Below are positions 7,944-17,517 of a stretch of 64,000 nt of DNA, one piece after another. The stretch's first letter is position 1; the number at the start of each line of letters is the position of its first letter. A model generated the notes under the pieces. That model made no database searches, was not told where the DNA came from, and saw nothing but the letters and a program-made list of their open reading frames with translations. Both the position numbers and the translations under genes were made by a program. Source of the stretch: Gammaproteobacteria bacterium 45_16_T64 (GTDB lineage Bacteria > Pseudomonadota > Gammaproteobacteria > Pseudomonadales > Ketobacteraceae); assembly GCA_002162955.1 (NCBI GenBank), contig MABD01000043.1, forward strand, positions 86,925 to 150,924, in the 5' to 3' direction.

Positions 7944-10205
7944 TCAGGTTGCGTCTGTTCTTCGTAGTGTTGAGGAAATGCGGTGCATTGCCCTGTCAAA
8001 AAGGAGGCCTGATTCTAAAATGATAAGTTGACCTTTTTGAATGGACATCGCTATTTCCTTCTTGGTCTTGTCAAGCACCTTTATGCCAAAGCGGTTGACG
8101 AAGACGTAGGTGTCAGTTTCCGGGAATTTTGCGCTTAACTTACAGCGAACGCTACGCTTGTTAGGCTCTTTGAATATAGCCCAATGGTTTAATGGCAATG
8201 ACTCTGCTTTTTGGAGTGACTCGTAACGTAATGCCTGAGCTTTGGCTTGTTGCCTTTCAAGTGCTGTCATGTCTTGCCAAGGCTTCTCTTGGCTGTCCAC
8301 GATACCTAAGCTCTCTAGATGTTTTTGCGATAGTGCAGGCCGGGCCAGGGGCTGTGTTTCGCCGGGTTCTTCTCCGGAGGTTTCTATTGCCCGAAAGAGC
8401 TCTTTGCTTAGTACACTCCATTCTTCATTTGAACCATTGCAGCTATCGATGCCGGATTGAATCCTTGCTATCAAATTTGGACCAAGCCTATGCGCTCGCT
8501 GAATCGATTTGGGGTCGCTGTGACGATTCATGACCCAGTGAAGGTCATCTATGACTTGGACCGCGTCGAGCCATTCTTGGGATTGCTCGCCTTTTCTAAG
8601 GTAGTTACTTAGAAGTACTCGATTCCAATGCTGAACCAAGAAGTCTGTAGTGCAGCTAGGGAGGTTACTGTCCTTGATGCGAGCGCTGATGGTGTTGTTG
8701 ACTACTTTTCTGGCTTTTTCTGTTTTTGCCTGACCTGCCGCCGCTTCACTTGTACGCTTTTCAATAATCCTTGTTCTTTTTGTTTCTGTTTCTAGCTGGG
8801 ATTCTAATAATGCGAGCTGCTGATTAAAAATAGAGATGTCGCCATCATACTTGTCGTGTATTTCCTGCACAATTAGCTGGATAAGGGAGAATAGAACGTC
8901 TTGCTGTTCTTTGTCTTCAGATGCGATGCCTACACTAGATTCAGCAAGCCTGTTGATCAGTAGTCTTGCAGGGTGCTCTCGTACCTCAAAGAAGCTTTTG
9001 TCTCGCAGGGCAACCTTCAAAATGGGAATCTGAAGCCGGCCTATAAGCGCTTGTACCGCAATTGGCAAATTATCATCGTCGAGTACAAAATCAAAAAACA
9101 TCGCCACTAGGTTGATAACATTTTCATCGGGCTCTTCGAGAGAGTTACCTTTCTCTTTGCTCTTTGCGGGCAGTAAAATTTGATGAATAATACTGCGCAA
9201 ATAGTTTTTGCCATCCGAAAGTTCAAAAGGCTGGGCTTTTTGTGCGTGGCTCAGGTTTTGAATTAGCTGATCTTGTTGGATGGGTGGTCCGTCGAATTGA
9301 AATCTAGATATTGTCCCAGGCGGTGTGTGACCGCCATCCTGATAGGCGGACAGTAGTTGTGTTAGTTCTGTAAAACCGGGTGTTGCTCTACTCTCCAGAG
9401 AGGGCGGGGCAGAGTTGGGCGCTGCATGGTGGGGGTCGTTATCGCGGCCTTGGTCTGTGGGTTCTTGGTTTTGTTGATTTTGCGGAGATCTAGATTGCTG
9501 AATTTTGGATTGAGGTTTGATCTCAGGCAATATTCCAGCATTAATAAACAGCTCGTTCGCTAAGTTAATGATTTTGTTGAGCTGTCTGGCGACGACCCTG
9601 TCAAATTGTTTATAGAGAATAATCCTATTTTGCAAAGTGAGCTCGATATGATCGGTTGCCTTGCTGAACGCTTCGCATATCTGAGCTGGATCGAGCGGAT
9701 TGTTTGTCTCGTTTACGTCAATATCAGGAAGTAGGTAATCAAATCGTAAAACTATGTGGTAGAGGCTTTCTTGGCAATCAGTTCTAGCTTTTGAAATGGT
9801 GCTTGATAAAGCAACATTTTTTTCCATAACATCGTTGTCAACTAACCCGAGTCCATCGAAGGAGGTTTTAGGTGTTGATGTGGAGTGTTCGCGCTTGGGT
9901 TGTGTAAGCTGGTTAAATAGACAATCAAATTCTTGTTTGAAATTTGCTAGAGCGCTTTTTTTATTTAGCCTAACTTCTCGCATAGTGTCAAAGAAATCGT
10001 TTTGCTCTTTGTTGGTGCCAGCTTTTCCTGCGAGGTCAAAGAACAAGTCGTCACAAGAAATAAAAAACTCAGACAGTTGGTTGTTTAGTATGCTGAAGCT
10101 GTTGTCTTTAACCTGCTTTACTATTGGCGGGAGTGCACGCGTGACGCCAGATAAGGTCTTGGTGGTGGGGCGAATTGTAGATGGTTTGCCTATATCAGTA
10201 CTCAT
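7944..10205 (-). CDS. DUF1631 family protein
   Basis: This is a 753-residue cytoplasmic protein without signal peptide or membrane helix. The N-terminal half (FISCDDLFFDLAGKA, MREVRLNKK) and C-terminal half (helical, with LPSCTTDFLVQHW and a terminal GQLIILESGLLFDRAMHRI module) match the DUF1631 layout. A Gln/Pro/Ser-rich linker at ~235-300 separates them. Its function is not established. The C-terminal segment has a small beta-barrel feel reminiscent of PilZ-type modules, which is only inference. It is upstream of prsK on the same strand with a 41-base gap, so it may be co-transcribed with the exosortase regulators. Confidence 0.85.
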   Translation of the reverse strand: MSTDIGKPSTIRPTTKTLSGVTRALPPIVKQVKDNSFSILNNQLSEFFISCDDLFFDLAGKAGTNKEQNDFFDTMREVRLNKKSALANFKQEFDCLFNQLTQPKREHSTSTPKTSFDGLGLVDNDVMEKNVALSSTISKARTDCQESLYHIVLRFDYLLPDIDVNETNNPLDPAQICEAFSKATDHIELTLQNRIILYKQFDRVVARQLNKIINLANELFINAGILPEIKPQSKIQQSRSPQNQQNQEPTDQGRDNDPHHAAPNSAPPSLESRATPGFTELTQLLSAYQDGGHTPPGTISRFQFDGPPIQQDQLIQNLSHAQKAQPFELSDGKNYLRSIIHQILLPAKSKEKGNSLEEPDENVINLVAMFFDFVLDDDNLPIAVQALIGRLQIPILKVALRDKSFFEVREHPARLLINRLAESSVGIASEDKEQQDVLFSLIQLIVQEIHDKYDGDISIFNQQLALLESQLETETKRTRIIEKRTSEAAAGQAKTEKARKVVNNTISARIKDSNLPSCTTDFLVQHWNRVLLSNYLRKGEQSQEWLDAVQVIDDLHWVMNRHSDPKSIQRAHRLGPNLIARIQSGIDSCNGSNEEWSVLSKELFRAIETSGEEPGETQPLARPALSQKHLESLGIVDSQEKPWQDMTALERQQAKAQALRYESLQKAESLPLNHWAIFKEPNKRSVRCKLSAKFPETDTYVFVNRFGIKVLDKTKKEIAMSIQKGQLIILESGLLFDRAMHRISSTLRRTDAT

Positions 10206-10339
10206 GACGCTCTCTAGAATCAGATTTGCAGCATGGGAAAATTCGATGTCTAGACCCCTCCCTGCCTAATTACCCTATTTTTCCACAATTACCAATGTTA
10301 GCCAAACAAAATCATGCTTATAGTATAGTTAATATACAG

Positions 10340-11320
10340 TTAATTGTCTTTTTGGTCCAAAAAAAGGCGATCTATGATTTCAGTGGCTGCTTGTAAAGGC
10401 GTTTTACTCCCCTCGCTAACCTGTTGACTTACTAGATTTTTGTGTGAGTTTGATGCGCTAGATCTAGTCAGTTTTAGCTCCAATAGTTCGTGTATTAACG
10501 ATTGCATCCATTCTAAGTTCTGATGCTTTCTTTTGGATGCTCTATGCTTGGATAGTTGGGGGGCCTCGAAATAGCTGGAGATCATTTCCCAAATGGTATC
10601 AATATTGGCATTTTCCAGTGCCGAACAAGTGAGAACTTTGGGTTGCCAATGCCCATTTTGTGCCACAAAGTGAAGGGCATTTTCGTAATGTGCTTTGGCT
10701 TGCCTAGCGAGAGATTGGCTAACGCCATCAGCTTTATTCACTATGATCGCATCGGCTAATTCTAGAATGCCTTTTTTGATTCCTTGAAGTTCATCCCCAG
10801 CATTAGGTAGCATCAGGAGGAGGAAGAAGTCGACCATGCCTGCGACCTGGTACTCAGATTGCCCAACACCTACGGTCTCTATGATGATGACATCATATCC
10901 AGCAGCTTCGCAGAGTAGCATGGCTTCTCGCGTCTTTTGTGCCACACCGCCAAGGGATCCAGAAGACGGAGAGGGGCGAATAAATGCATTCTGCTGCTGA
11001 GAAAGTACCTCCATGCGAGTTTTGTCGCCCAAAATGCTACCACCTGTGACGGGGGAGCTGGGGTCAACAGCTAAAACCGCGACTTTTTTCCCTAGCGCGG
11101 TCAAATGAAGCCCGAAGGCCTCAATAAATGTTGATTTCCCCACGCCGGGGACTCCTGTGATGCCTATGCGCACGCTGGAGCCTGTATGGCTTAACACTGA
11201 GTTAAGCAGCGCTTGAGACTGTTCCCGATGGGAGTCAAGGCTACTTTCTGTAAGTGTAATGGCTTTTGCAAGGGACCTTCTGTTGCCTTGCAAAAGTTTT
11301 GCTGGATCGACGATTTTCAT
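10340..11320 (-). CDS. meaB: Methylmalonyl-CoA mutase-associated GTPase MeaB
   Basis: This 326-residue G3E-family GTPase protects and reactivates adenosylcobalamin-dependent methylmalonyl-CoA mutase. Visible motifs are the Walker [10 protein letters not shown], the [18 protein letters not shown] segment typical of MeaB/ArgK, the ETVGVGQSE switch region and the NKADG base-recognition motif. AAGGA lies about ten bases before the ATG. The gene directly follows the mutase on the same strand with a 28-base gap, the standard chaperone-mutase pairing, which rules out the older lysine/arginine transport (ArgK) label. Confidence 0.95.
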   Translation of the reverse strand: MKIVDPAKLLQGNRRSLAKAITLTESSLDSHREQSQALLNSVLSHTGSSVRIGITGVPGVGKSTFIEAFGLHLTALGKKVAVLAVDPSSPVTGGSILGDKTRMEVLSQQQNAFIRPSPSSGSLGGVAQKTREAMLLCEAAGYDVIIIETVGVGQSEYQVAGMVDFFLLLMLPNAGDELQGIKKGILELADAIIVNKADGVSQSLARQAKAHYENALHFVAQNGHWQPKVLTCSALENANIDTIWEMISSYFEAPQLSKHRASKRKHQNLEWMQSLIHELLELKLTRSSASNSHKNLVSQQVSEGSKTPLQAATEIIDRLFLDQKDN

Positions 11321-11348
11321 TGTCTAGAAGGTCCTTGTCGAGACGATA

Positions 11349-13496
11349 TTATTTCTGAGCGTCGTTAATGGCTACAAGCACGTCACGTGCGGCTGGAGGT
11401 ATCTTTGTGCCGGGCCCAAAAATCCCTTTTACGCCTGCTTCATAAAGATAATCATAGTCTTGTCTTGGAATGACGCCGCCTGCGACAACGATGATATCAC
11501 TCGCACCTTCTTCTTTTAGTGCTTCAATGAGATCTGGGATCAATGTTTTGTGGCCTGCGGCTTGGGACGAGACGCCGATCACGTGAACGTCGTTCTCAAT
11601 GGCTTGTTTGGCGACTTCTTTGGGGGTAGAAAATAGTGGGGAGAGGTCAATGTCAAACCCAACATCAGCAAATGCGGTGGCTATTACTTTCGCGCCGCGG
11701 TCATGTCCATCCTGTCCCATCTTGGCAACAAGCATTCTGGGTCGTCGACCGTATTGCTTCTCGAAAGCTTCAATGTCGGAGGAAATCTCATTCCAGTCGT
11801 CATCGTTGGCGTAGGAGCTTCCATAAACACCAGAAACAGTGCGGGAGTTTGCTTTGTATCGCCCCCATACTTTTTCGAGCGCGTAACTAATCTCACCAAC
11901 ACTTGCTCGAGCTCTTGCAGCCTTAATCGCTAAATCTAAGCTGTTACCTTCTCCAGTTTTTGCGTAGTTCTCTAAGTCAGCAAGGGCTTTATCGACAGCG
12001 GCTTGGTCTCGTGCTGCTTTCATGCTCTCTAGGCGAGCGATTTGAGAATCTCTAACGGCAGAGTTGTCAATTTCTAGCACTTCGATGTCGTCTTCTTCTG
12101 CTAGTTGGTATTTGTTGACGCCTACAATGACATCTTCGCCGCGGTCGATCCGTGCCTGCTTCTTTGCTGCAGACTCTTCGATTTTAAGCTTGGGCTCTCC
12201 TGTTTCGATAGCCTTTGCCATGCCGCCTAGGGATTTGATGTTTTCAATAATGCCCCAGGCCTTGTCTGCAATATCCTGTGTCAGCGATTCCATCATGTAG
12301 GAGCCTCCCCATGGATCGACAACGTTTGTGATTCCTGTTTCGTCTTGCACAATGATCTGTGTGTTTCGTGCAATTCTTGCAGAAAATTCCGTTGGCAGTG
12401 CAATGGCTTCATCAAACGCATTCGTGTGGAGCGATTGGGTGCCGCCAAATACAGCTGCCATCGCTTCAATCGTAGTTCGAACAACGTTGTTGTATGGGTC
12501 TTGCTCTGTGAGGGACCAGCCCGAGGTTTGGCAATGGGTTCTTAGCATGCTGGAGCGGGGGTCTTTGGGGTCATACTCACTTACAATCCTTTCCCATAGG
12601 AGGCGCGCAGCTCTTAGTTTGGCAATTTCCATATAGAAATTCATGCCTATGCCAAAGAAAAACGATAACCTTGGGGCGAAAGCATCGATCTTGAGGCCTG
12701 AGGATAGTGCCGAGTCTATGTACTCTTTACCATCGGCAAGTGTGTAGGCCAATTCTAGTGCTGCGTCGGCTCCAGCCTCTTGTATATGGTACCCCGAGAT
12801 GGATATTGAATTATACTTAGGCATGTTCTCGGAGGTGTAGGAGATGATGTCCGCTATGATACCCATTGAATTTTTTGGTGGGTAAATGTAGGTGTTGCGC
12901 ACCATAAACTCTTTAAGAATGTCGTTCTGAATGGTGCCAGACAGCTTGTCTTGGCTTACGCCTTGTTCTTCAGCGGCAACAATGTAGTTGGCAAGCACAG
13001 GCAATACTGCGCCATTCATTGTCATTGAAACAGACACCTTGTCTAATGGGATCTCATTAAAGAGGATTTTCATGTCTTCGACAGAGTCAATTGCAACACC
13101 GGCTTTACCAACATCGCCTGTGACACGCTCATGATCTGAGTCGTACCCGCGGTGAGTAGCAAGGTCAAATGCAACCGATGCCCCTTGTTGGCCTGCCGCT
13201 AGGTTTTTTCTGTAGAAGGCGTTGGATTCTTCTGCAGTTGAAAAGCCTGCATACTGCCTGATTGTCCAAGGCCGGCCTGCGTACATGGTCGCTTTAGGAC
13301 CGCGAACATAAGGCGCAAAGCCTGGCAGGGTGTCTGCATGTTTGAGGTCAGCGACGTCGCCAGCTGTATAAAGAGGTTTAATATCAATACCTTCAGGGGT
13401 ATTGGTAATTAGCTCCTCAGGTGGGCGACCCTTACGTTCTTTTGTCGCTAAAGTATGCCAATCTGCCAAACTGGGTTTGTTGGAAGAGTCTGTCAT
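11349..13496 (-). CDS. scpA: Methylmalonyl-CoA mutase (single-chain)
   Basis: It interconverts (R)-methylmalonyl-CoA and succinyl-CoA using adenosylcobalamin, so it links propionyl-CoA catabolism to the TCA cycle. The 715-residue chain carries both domains. The N-terminal TIM-barrel substrate domain has [18 protein letters not shown] and [12 protein letters not shown]. The C-terminal B12 domain has the cobalt-ligand motif DGHDRG, and [11 protein letters not shown] near the end. AGGTAG precedes the ATG. It forms a two-gene operon with meaB and is divergent from the epimerase across a 326-base gap. No propionyl-CoA carboxylase is in the window, so the direction of flux cannot be read from context. 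Confidence 0.96.
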   Translation of the reverse strand: MTDSSNKPSLADWHTLATKERKGRPPEELITNTPEGIDIKPLYTAGDVADLKHADTLPGFAPYVRGPKATMYAGRPWTIRQYAGFSTAEESNAFYRKNLAAGQQGASVAFDLATHRGYDSDHERVTGDVGKAGVAIDSVEDMKILFNEIPLDKVSVSMTMNGAVLPVLANYIVAAEEQGVSQDKLSGTIQNDILKEFMVRNTYIYPPKNSMGIIADIISYTSENMPKYNSISISGYHIQEAGADAALELAYTLADGKEYIDSALSSGLKIDAFAPRLSFFFGIGMNFYMEIAKLRAARLLWERIVSEYDPKDPRSSMLRTHCQTSGWSLTEQDPYNNVVRTTIEAMAAVFGGTQSLHTNAFDEAIALPTEFSARIARNTQIIVQDETGITNVVDPWGGSYMMESLTQDIADKAWGIIENIKSLGGMAKAIETGEPKLKIEESAAKKQARIDRGEDVIVGVNKYQLAEEDDIEVLEIDNSAVRDSQIARLESMKAARDQAAVDKALADLENYAKTGEGNSLDLAIKAARARASVGEISYALEKVWGRYKANSRTVSGVYGSSYANDDDWNEISSDIEAFEKQYGRRPRMLVAKMGQDGHDRGAKVIATAFADVGFDIDLSPLFSTPKEVAKQAIENDVHVIGVSSQAAGHKTLIPDLIEALKEEGASDIIVVAGGVIPRQDYDYLYEAGVKGIFGPGTKIPPAARDVLVAINDAQK

Positions 13497-13822
13497 ATTG
13501 CTACCTCGAATAAAGCATGCGCTGTGGCCTGAAAGTATCAGGCGGATGAATAACCAGAATGGGGCTAAGATACCAGAACTTCAGGGGACAGCGCACGCGA
13601 ATTTATAGGAGCTTTGTAACATTATCTATATATATCATTGATTTGGACTAGGAAATTAATATGCAGTGAATTCTCAGCTTGGTCTGCCGCAGTGGGCCCG
13701 CCCCCTATGAACTGTAAATAGTGCAGCTTTCTATCGAAGGCAAAACCCATTAGAATACAGCACGGTAAAAAGCAGCCACGACAAAGGGTGGGTGCAGATG
13801 ATGAGTATAACGAGGGGGAAAT
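13497..13822. other. Divergent intergenic region between scpA and the epimerase
   Basis: This 326-base region holds no supported gene. It must contain the promoters for both directions. I see an AT-rich stretch (TATATATA near 13630) but no confident -35/-10 pair, no cobalamin riboswitch signature and no terminator. A minus-strand open frame reaching into the epimerase is antisense and was not kept. Confidence 0.6.
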
Positions 13823-14236
13823 ATGATAATCGGTTTGGATCATGTCGCAATAGCAGTGCCGGATCTTGAAAAGGCAATCAAACGTTTTGCCGAAGATTTT
13901 GGGATTGAATACAAAGGGTGTGAGTCGGTAGTGGATGCCAAGACGCAAACTGCATTTTTCCCAATTAGCGGAACCCAGATAGAGTTGGTTCACCCACTTA
14001 ATGGAGAGGGGCCAGTTCAAGGTTACTTGGATAAAAAAGGTGGCGGTCTGCATCATATCTGTTTTCAGACGGATGACGTTGAAGCTGATATGAAGCGTCT
14101 GACTGAAAAGGGGTATATATTTTTGTCAGATGCTCCTAAGCCCGGCGCTCATAACACCAGAGTGGCTTTTATTCATCCAAAATGTACAGATGGCGTGTTG
14201 ATTGAGATTGCGCAGCACCCTGATGAACAGCATTAA
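13823..14236 (+). CDS. mce: Methylmalonyl-CoA epimerase
   Basis: This 137-residue VOC-fold metalloenzyme interconverts (S)- and (R)-methylmalonyl-CoA, the step before the mutase. The paired beta-alpha-beta modules show the expected metal ligands and catalytic acids: His7 in GLDHVAIAV, Glu54 in QIELVHP, His77/78 in GLHHICF and Glu128 in LIEIAQ. GGGGG sits about seven bases before the ATG. It is divergent from scpA-meaB, so the two transcription units together encode the propionate-linked pathway. Confidence 0.93.
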   Translation: MIIGLDHVAIAVPDLEKAIKRFAEDFGIEYKGCESVVDAKTQTAFFPISGTQIELVHPLNGEGPVQGYLDKKGGGLHHICFQTDDVEADMKRLTEKGYIFLSDAPKPGAHNTRVAFIHPKCTDGVLIEIAQHPDEQH

Positions 14237-14296
14237 TACAGTCGATAGCTCGCAAAATTGCGTAAAGAATCACCTTAAATATGGAAGTGTAGATCA

Positions 14297-15118
14297 ATGA
14301 TAACTAAATGCTTGTTTCCCGTTGCTGGTTATGGGACGCGGTTTTTGCCCGCGACAAAATCACAGCCAAAAGAGATGCTGCCTATTGTTAACAAGCCATT
14401 GGTTCAATATGGCGTAGAAGAGGCTCTTCAAGCTGGCCTTTCTGATATAGGGTTTGTAACGGGGCGTGGTAAGCGCGCAATTGCAGACCACTTTGATATT
14501 AACTATGAGCTAGAGCACCAAATACAGGGCACAGGTAAAGAAGTGTACCTAGAGTCAATTCGAAAGGCGATTGACGAATGTACTTTTACCTATACAAGAC
14601 AGTCAGAGATGAAGGGGCTTGGTCACGCTATCTTAACGGGTAAAACCATGATCGGCGACCAGCCATTTGGTGTTATATTGGCGGACGATTTGTGTTGTGA
14701 CGATGAAGATGGCGTTATGGGGCAAATGGTTAAGCTGTATAACCAGTTTCGCTGTAGTATAGTTGCAATAGAAGAAGTTCCTATGGAAGAGACGTCCAAA
14801 TACGGAATTGTTGAAGGTGAGAATATTAAGGAAGGCCTATATCGGGTTACTAATATGGTTGAAAAGCCAAAGCCTGAAGAGGCGCCTTCGAATTTAGCCG
14901 TTATTGGGCGCTATATATTGACCCCGGATATTTTCGAAATTCTAGAAAGAACACCGCCAGGAGCTAACGGAGAAATTCAAATAACGGACGCATTGCTCGA
15001 GCAAGCTAAGAATGGTTGTGTTATGGCATATAAGTTCCGGGGCAAGCGGTTTGATTGCGGGAGCATTGATGGGTATATCGACGCGACTAATTTTTGTTAT
15101 GAGAATTATTATAAATAG
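14297..15118 (+). CDS. galU: UTP--glucose-1-phosphate uridylyltransferase
   Basis: It makes UDP-glucose from glucose-1-phosphate and UTP. This is the precursor used by Ugd and GalE, both in this window. The protein is 273 residues. It has the nucleotide-binding start FPVAGYGTRFLPATKSQPKEM, the LADDLCCD metal-site segment, and the VEKPKPEEAPSN and RYILTP blocks typical of bacterial GalU. GGAAGTG lies ten bases before the ATG. It is separated from the epimerase by 60 bases without a clear terminator and ends at the hairpin shared with pgi. Confidence 0.95.
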   Translation: MITKCLFPVAGYGTRFLPATKSQPKEMLPIVNKPLVQYGVEEALQAGLSDIGFVTGRGKRAIADHFDINYELEHQIQGTGKEVYLESIRKAIDECTFTYTRQSEMKGLGHAILTGKTMIGDQPFGVILADDLCCDDEDGVMGQMVKLYNQFRCSIVAIEEVPMEETSKYGIVEGENIKEGLYRVTNMVEKPKPEEAPSNLAVIGRYILTPDIFEILERTPPGANGEIQITDALLEQAKNGCVMAYKFRGKRFDCGSIDGYIDATNFCYENYYK

Positions 15119-15135
15119 CGCCGTATTCAGTGTGT

Positions 15136-15175
15136 AAAAAAGGCCTATAGAGCGTTGCTCTATAGGCCTTTTTTT
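15136..15175. terminator. Bidirectional terminator between galU and pgi
   Basis: Perfect 13-bp arms, AGGCCTATAGAGC and GCTCTATAGGCCT (15141-15153 and 15157-15169), are flanked by A5 on one side and T7 on the other. The pgi stop codon (15174-15176) abuts the T-run, so the same hairpin ends both convergent units. Confidence 0.92.
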
Positions 15176-16847
15176 ATGTTGCTTGAATGTTGTTTCTGTA
15201 GTGGTTAATAAGGCCGGCTGTAGATGAGTCACAGCTGAGCGGGTCTCCTTGTTCAATTAATGCGGATTTAATAGAGTTGCTCAATTGCTTTCCGAGCTCT
15301 ACACCCCATTGATCGAAGGCGTTAATGTTCCATAGGGCGCTTAATACAAACACTTTCTGTTCGTATAGCGCGACGAGTTGGCCTAGCACAAAAGGCGTAA
15401 GTTTCTTGTAGACGAAAAGGTTGCTTGGCCGGTTTCCTGGGATGGTTTTGTGCGGTGCAAGTTTTGCGGCATCTGATGCCTGCATCCCTTGTTGTAGTAA
15501 CTCAGCGGTGGCTTCATCCTTTGTTTTTCCAGCCATGAGTGCTTGGCTTTGTGCGAGACAATTGGCAAACAAGAAGGCTTGCTGGTCTTCGATGGGATTC
15601 AAGCTGTTGACGCCAACAATGAAGTCGAGTGGGACCATGCGAGACCCCTGATGAAATAATTGATGGTAGGAGTGTTGTGTGTCGCTCCCGGTGCCTCCCC
15701 AGAGTGGAATGGCGGTTTGCCATTCGCAGGCCTGCCCGTTGTTTTGTACGCCTTTGCCGTTACTCTCCATGTCCATTTGTTGTAAGTATGAAACAAATCG
15801 GTGTAGATATTGTTCGTAGCATACGACTGCGTTGGAGTCTGCGCCCATGAAATTGCTATTCCAGGCGCTAATTAGGGCCATCAACACGGGGATGTTCTGT
15901 TCAAGCGGCTGTGTTCTTAGGTGGTTATCGACGCTGTGCCCGCCTGCGAGGAATTGGGTGAATTCATCTGTGCCTATGGCTATTTCTAGTGCTAGTCCAA
16001 TGGCGGACCAGAGAGAATATCTGCCACCAACCCAATCCCACATAGGTAAGATGTTGGCGGTCGGTATGCCAAAAGTGTTTACTGCAGGGACGTTCGCAGA
16101 AATGCCAATGAAATGCTTGCCCAGCGCTTCAGATTTTCCGAGGTGATCGATTAGCCATTGTTTGGCAGCTTTCGCGTTACTTAGGGTTTCTAGTGTAGAA
16201 AACGATTTAGACGATATAATGAAAAGAGTTGTTTCTGGGTCGCATTTGGCAAGAGTTTCACATATATGGGTGGGATCAATGTTGGATACAAAATAAAAGC
16301 TGAGATCCTGTTGGGCGTAATGAGAAAGTGCTTCAACTGCCATCGCCGGCCCTAAGTCTGATCCGCCGATGCCTATGTTGACAATGTGTAGAAGTGGCTT
16401 TCCCGTGGAGCCTAACCATTCTTTGTTGCGAATCTTGGCGCTGAAAGCGCTGACTGATTTTTTTGCTTCAGTGATTTTGTGCACTAGCTCTGCTGGTATT
16501 TGCTCTGTGGGCGCGCGCAAGGCAGTGTGGAGCACGGCTCTATCTTCCGTGATGTTGATTTTTTCCCCAGAGAACATTGCTTCTATTGCGCTCTGTATAT
16601 TCGCCTTTTTTGCCCCTTCGATAAGGGTATCTAAGATTTCCTTGTCGAGATGGTTTTTCGAATAGTCAAAGAGCAGGCCGTCAAGATCAAGTGAGTAGCG
16701 ATCAAATCGAGATGCGTCGTCGTTGAAGCGGTCCACGAGTTTGGTTTTGTGCGCTATCTCAGCTAAACATTTAAGCTTGTCTTGCAGGTTTTCTTGTTTG
16801 AAAAACGGTGTAGCCTCAGTGTCCATAGTGTCTATTCTGTATGTCAT
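15174..16847 (-). CDS. pgi: Glucose-6-phosphate isomerase
   Basis: It interconverts glucose-6-phosphate and fructose-6-phosphate. The 557-residue chain is close to the usual ~550 of proteobacterial Pgi. It has the sugar-binding GIGGSDLGP, SKSFSTLET, both family signatures (around GGRYSLWSAIG and NAFDQWGVELGK), the catalytic Glu segment QMDMESNGKG and His in QHSYHQLFHQG. Its ATG overlaps the stop of the upstream transferase gene by four bases (ATGA), which implies translational coupling. A second ATG seven codons in is an alternative start. The position in a galE operon fits hexose supply for UDP-sugars. Confidence 0.96.
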   Translation of the reverse strand: MTYRIDTMDTEATPFFKQENLQDKLKCLAEIAHKTKLVDRFNDDASRFDRYSLDLDGLLFDYSKNHLDKEILDTLIEGAKKANIQSAIEAMFSGEKINITEDRAVLHTALRAPTEQIPAELVHKITEAKKSVSAFSAKIRNKEWLGSTGKPLLHIVNIGIGGSDLGPAMAVEALSHYAQQDLSFYFVSNIDPTHICETLAKCDPETTLFIISSKSFSTLETLSNAKAAKQWLIDHLGKSEALGKHFIGISANVPAVNTFGIPTANILPMWDWVGGRYSLWSAIGLALEIAIGTDEFTQFLAGGHSVDNHLRTQPLEQNIPVLMALISAWNSNFMGADSNAVVCYEQYLHRFVSYLQQMDMESNGKGVQNNGQACEWQTAIPLWGGTGSDTQHSYHQLFHQGSRMVPLDFIVGVNSLNPIEDQQAFLFANCLAQSQALMAGKTKDEATAELLQQGMQASDAAKLAPHKTIPGNRPSNLFVYKKLTPFVLGQLVALYEQKVFVLSALWNINAFDQWGVELGKQLSNSIKSALIEQGDPLSCDSSTAGLINHYRNNIQAT

Positions 16848-17512
16848 AGTTCGTTTGGGCGTATGTAGATGCCGGTATAAATGTAGCCGCCATCAATGCA
16901 AAAGCGACCCGCCATTTCGGTGATGTTGTACGCAGGTTTTGCTTTGGGGTTGATAATGTGAGCAAGAAAAGTTTGCTCCTCCAAATTAATGGTCAGCTCG
17001 GCGTCGAGAAAGTCTAGCATGTGATCGTTAAGAGGCGAGTAGGCCTTGTGGATGCTCTCTTTTGCACTGAATATCAATGTGGACAATGGAAGCTCGGTAT
17101 GTTGATGGCGAGCCAAGAAGTCCCTTTCATTTTGCGTGCAGATCATATTGTACACATTGGTGTCGAGGGGCCTTGCTTGTTCGATATCGTGTCCTAAGGA
17201 CAATATGTTTTGGGAAAGAGCGACCGCAGCAGAGCAATGCTCTCCTGAGTGGGATATGCTACCTACAACTCCAGAGGGCCAGCAGGGCCCGCGTGATTTT
17301 CCGATTCTGATTGCACGTTGCGATTCCGGAGCATCACCCAGTAGCTGCGTAAGCGCTTGGTGCGCACAGTGTCTACCCGCACGGAATTCACGTTTTCGCT
17401 TTTCGACCGCTTTAGAAATATTCGTTTCTTCTCCGGGGAGTGCAGGAGTGGTCCACATCCACGGAGAGGAAGAGCATGTTTCGATGTCATTTGGGAAAAG
17501 GGTGCTTAACAA
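16844..17512 (-). CDS. 4'-phosphopantetheinyl transferase (EntD/Sfp-type)
   Basis: It transfers the phosphopantetheine arm of CoA to carrier proteins. The 222-residue protein shows the EntD-like blocks GSISHSGEHCSAAVA, the Mg-binding LGHDIEQARPLD and the FSAKESIHKAY motif (W/F-x-x-K-E-x-x-x-K type). The reported start is a TTG at 17512 without a strong ribosome site. An in-frame stop lies four codons upstream, so the start cannot be much further out; an internal ATG at residue 19 is too short to fit. It is sandwiched between galE (5-base gap) and pgi (4-base overlap). Its carrier-protein target is not in the window; fatty-acid ACP or a siderophore/polyketide synthetase elsewhere are both possible. 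Confidence 0.87.
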   Translation of the reverse strand: MLSTLFPNDIETCSSSPWMWTTPALPGEETNISKAVEKRKREFRAGRHCAHQALTQLLGDAPESQRAIRIGKSRGPCWPSGVVGSISHSGEHCSAAVALSQNILSLGHDIEQARPLDTNVYNMICTQNERDFLARHQHTELPLSTLIFSAKESIHKAYSPLNDHMLDFLDAELTINLEEQTFLAHIINPKAKPAYNITEMAGRFCIDGGYIYTGIYIRPNEL

Positions 17513-17517
17513 GATAT

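Noticed and set aside
13622..14056. Minus-strand 144-residue frame opposite the epimerase gene
   Set aside because: It is antisense to a clear enzyme, with no ribosome site or recognisable sequence.
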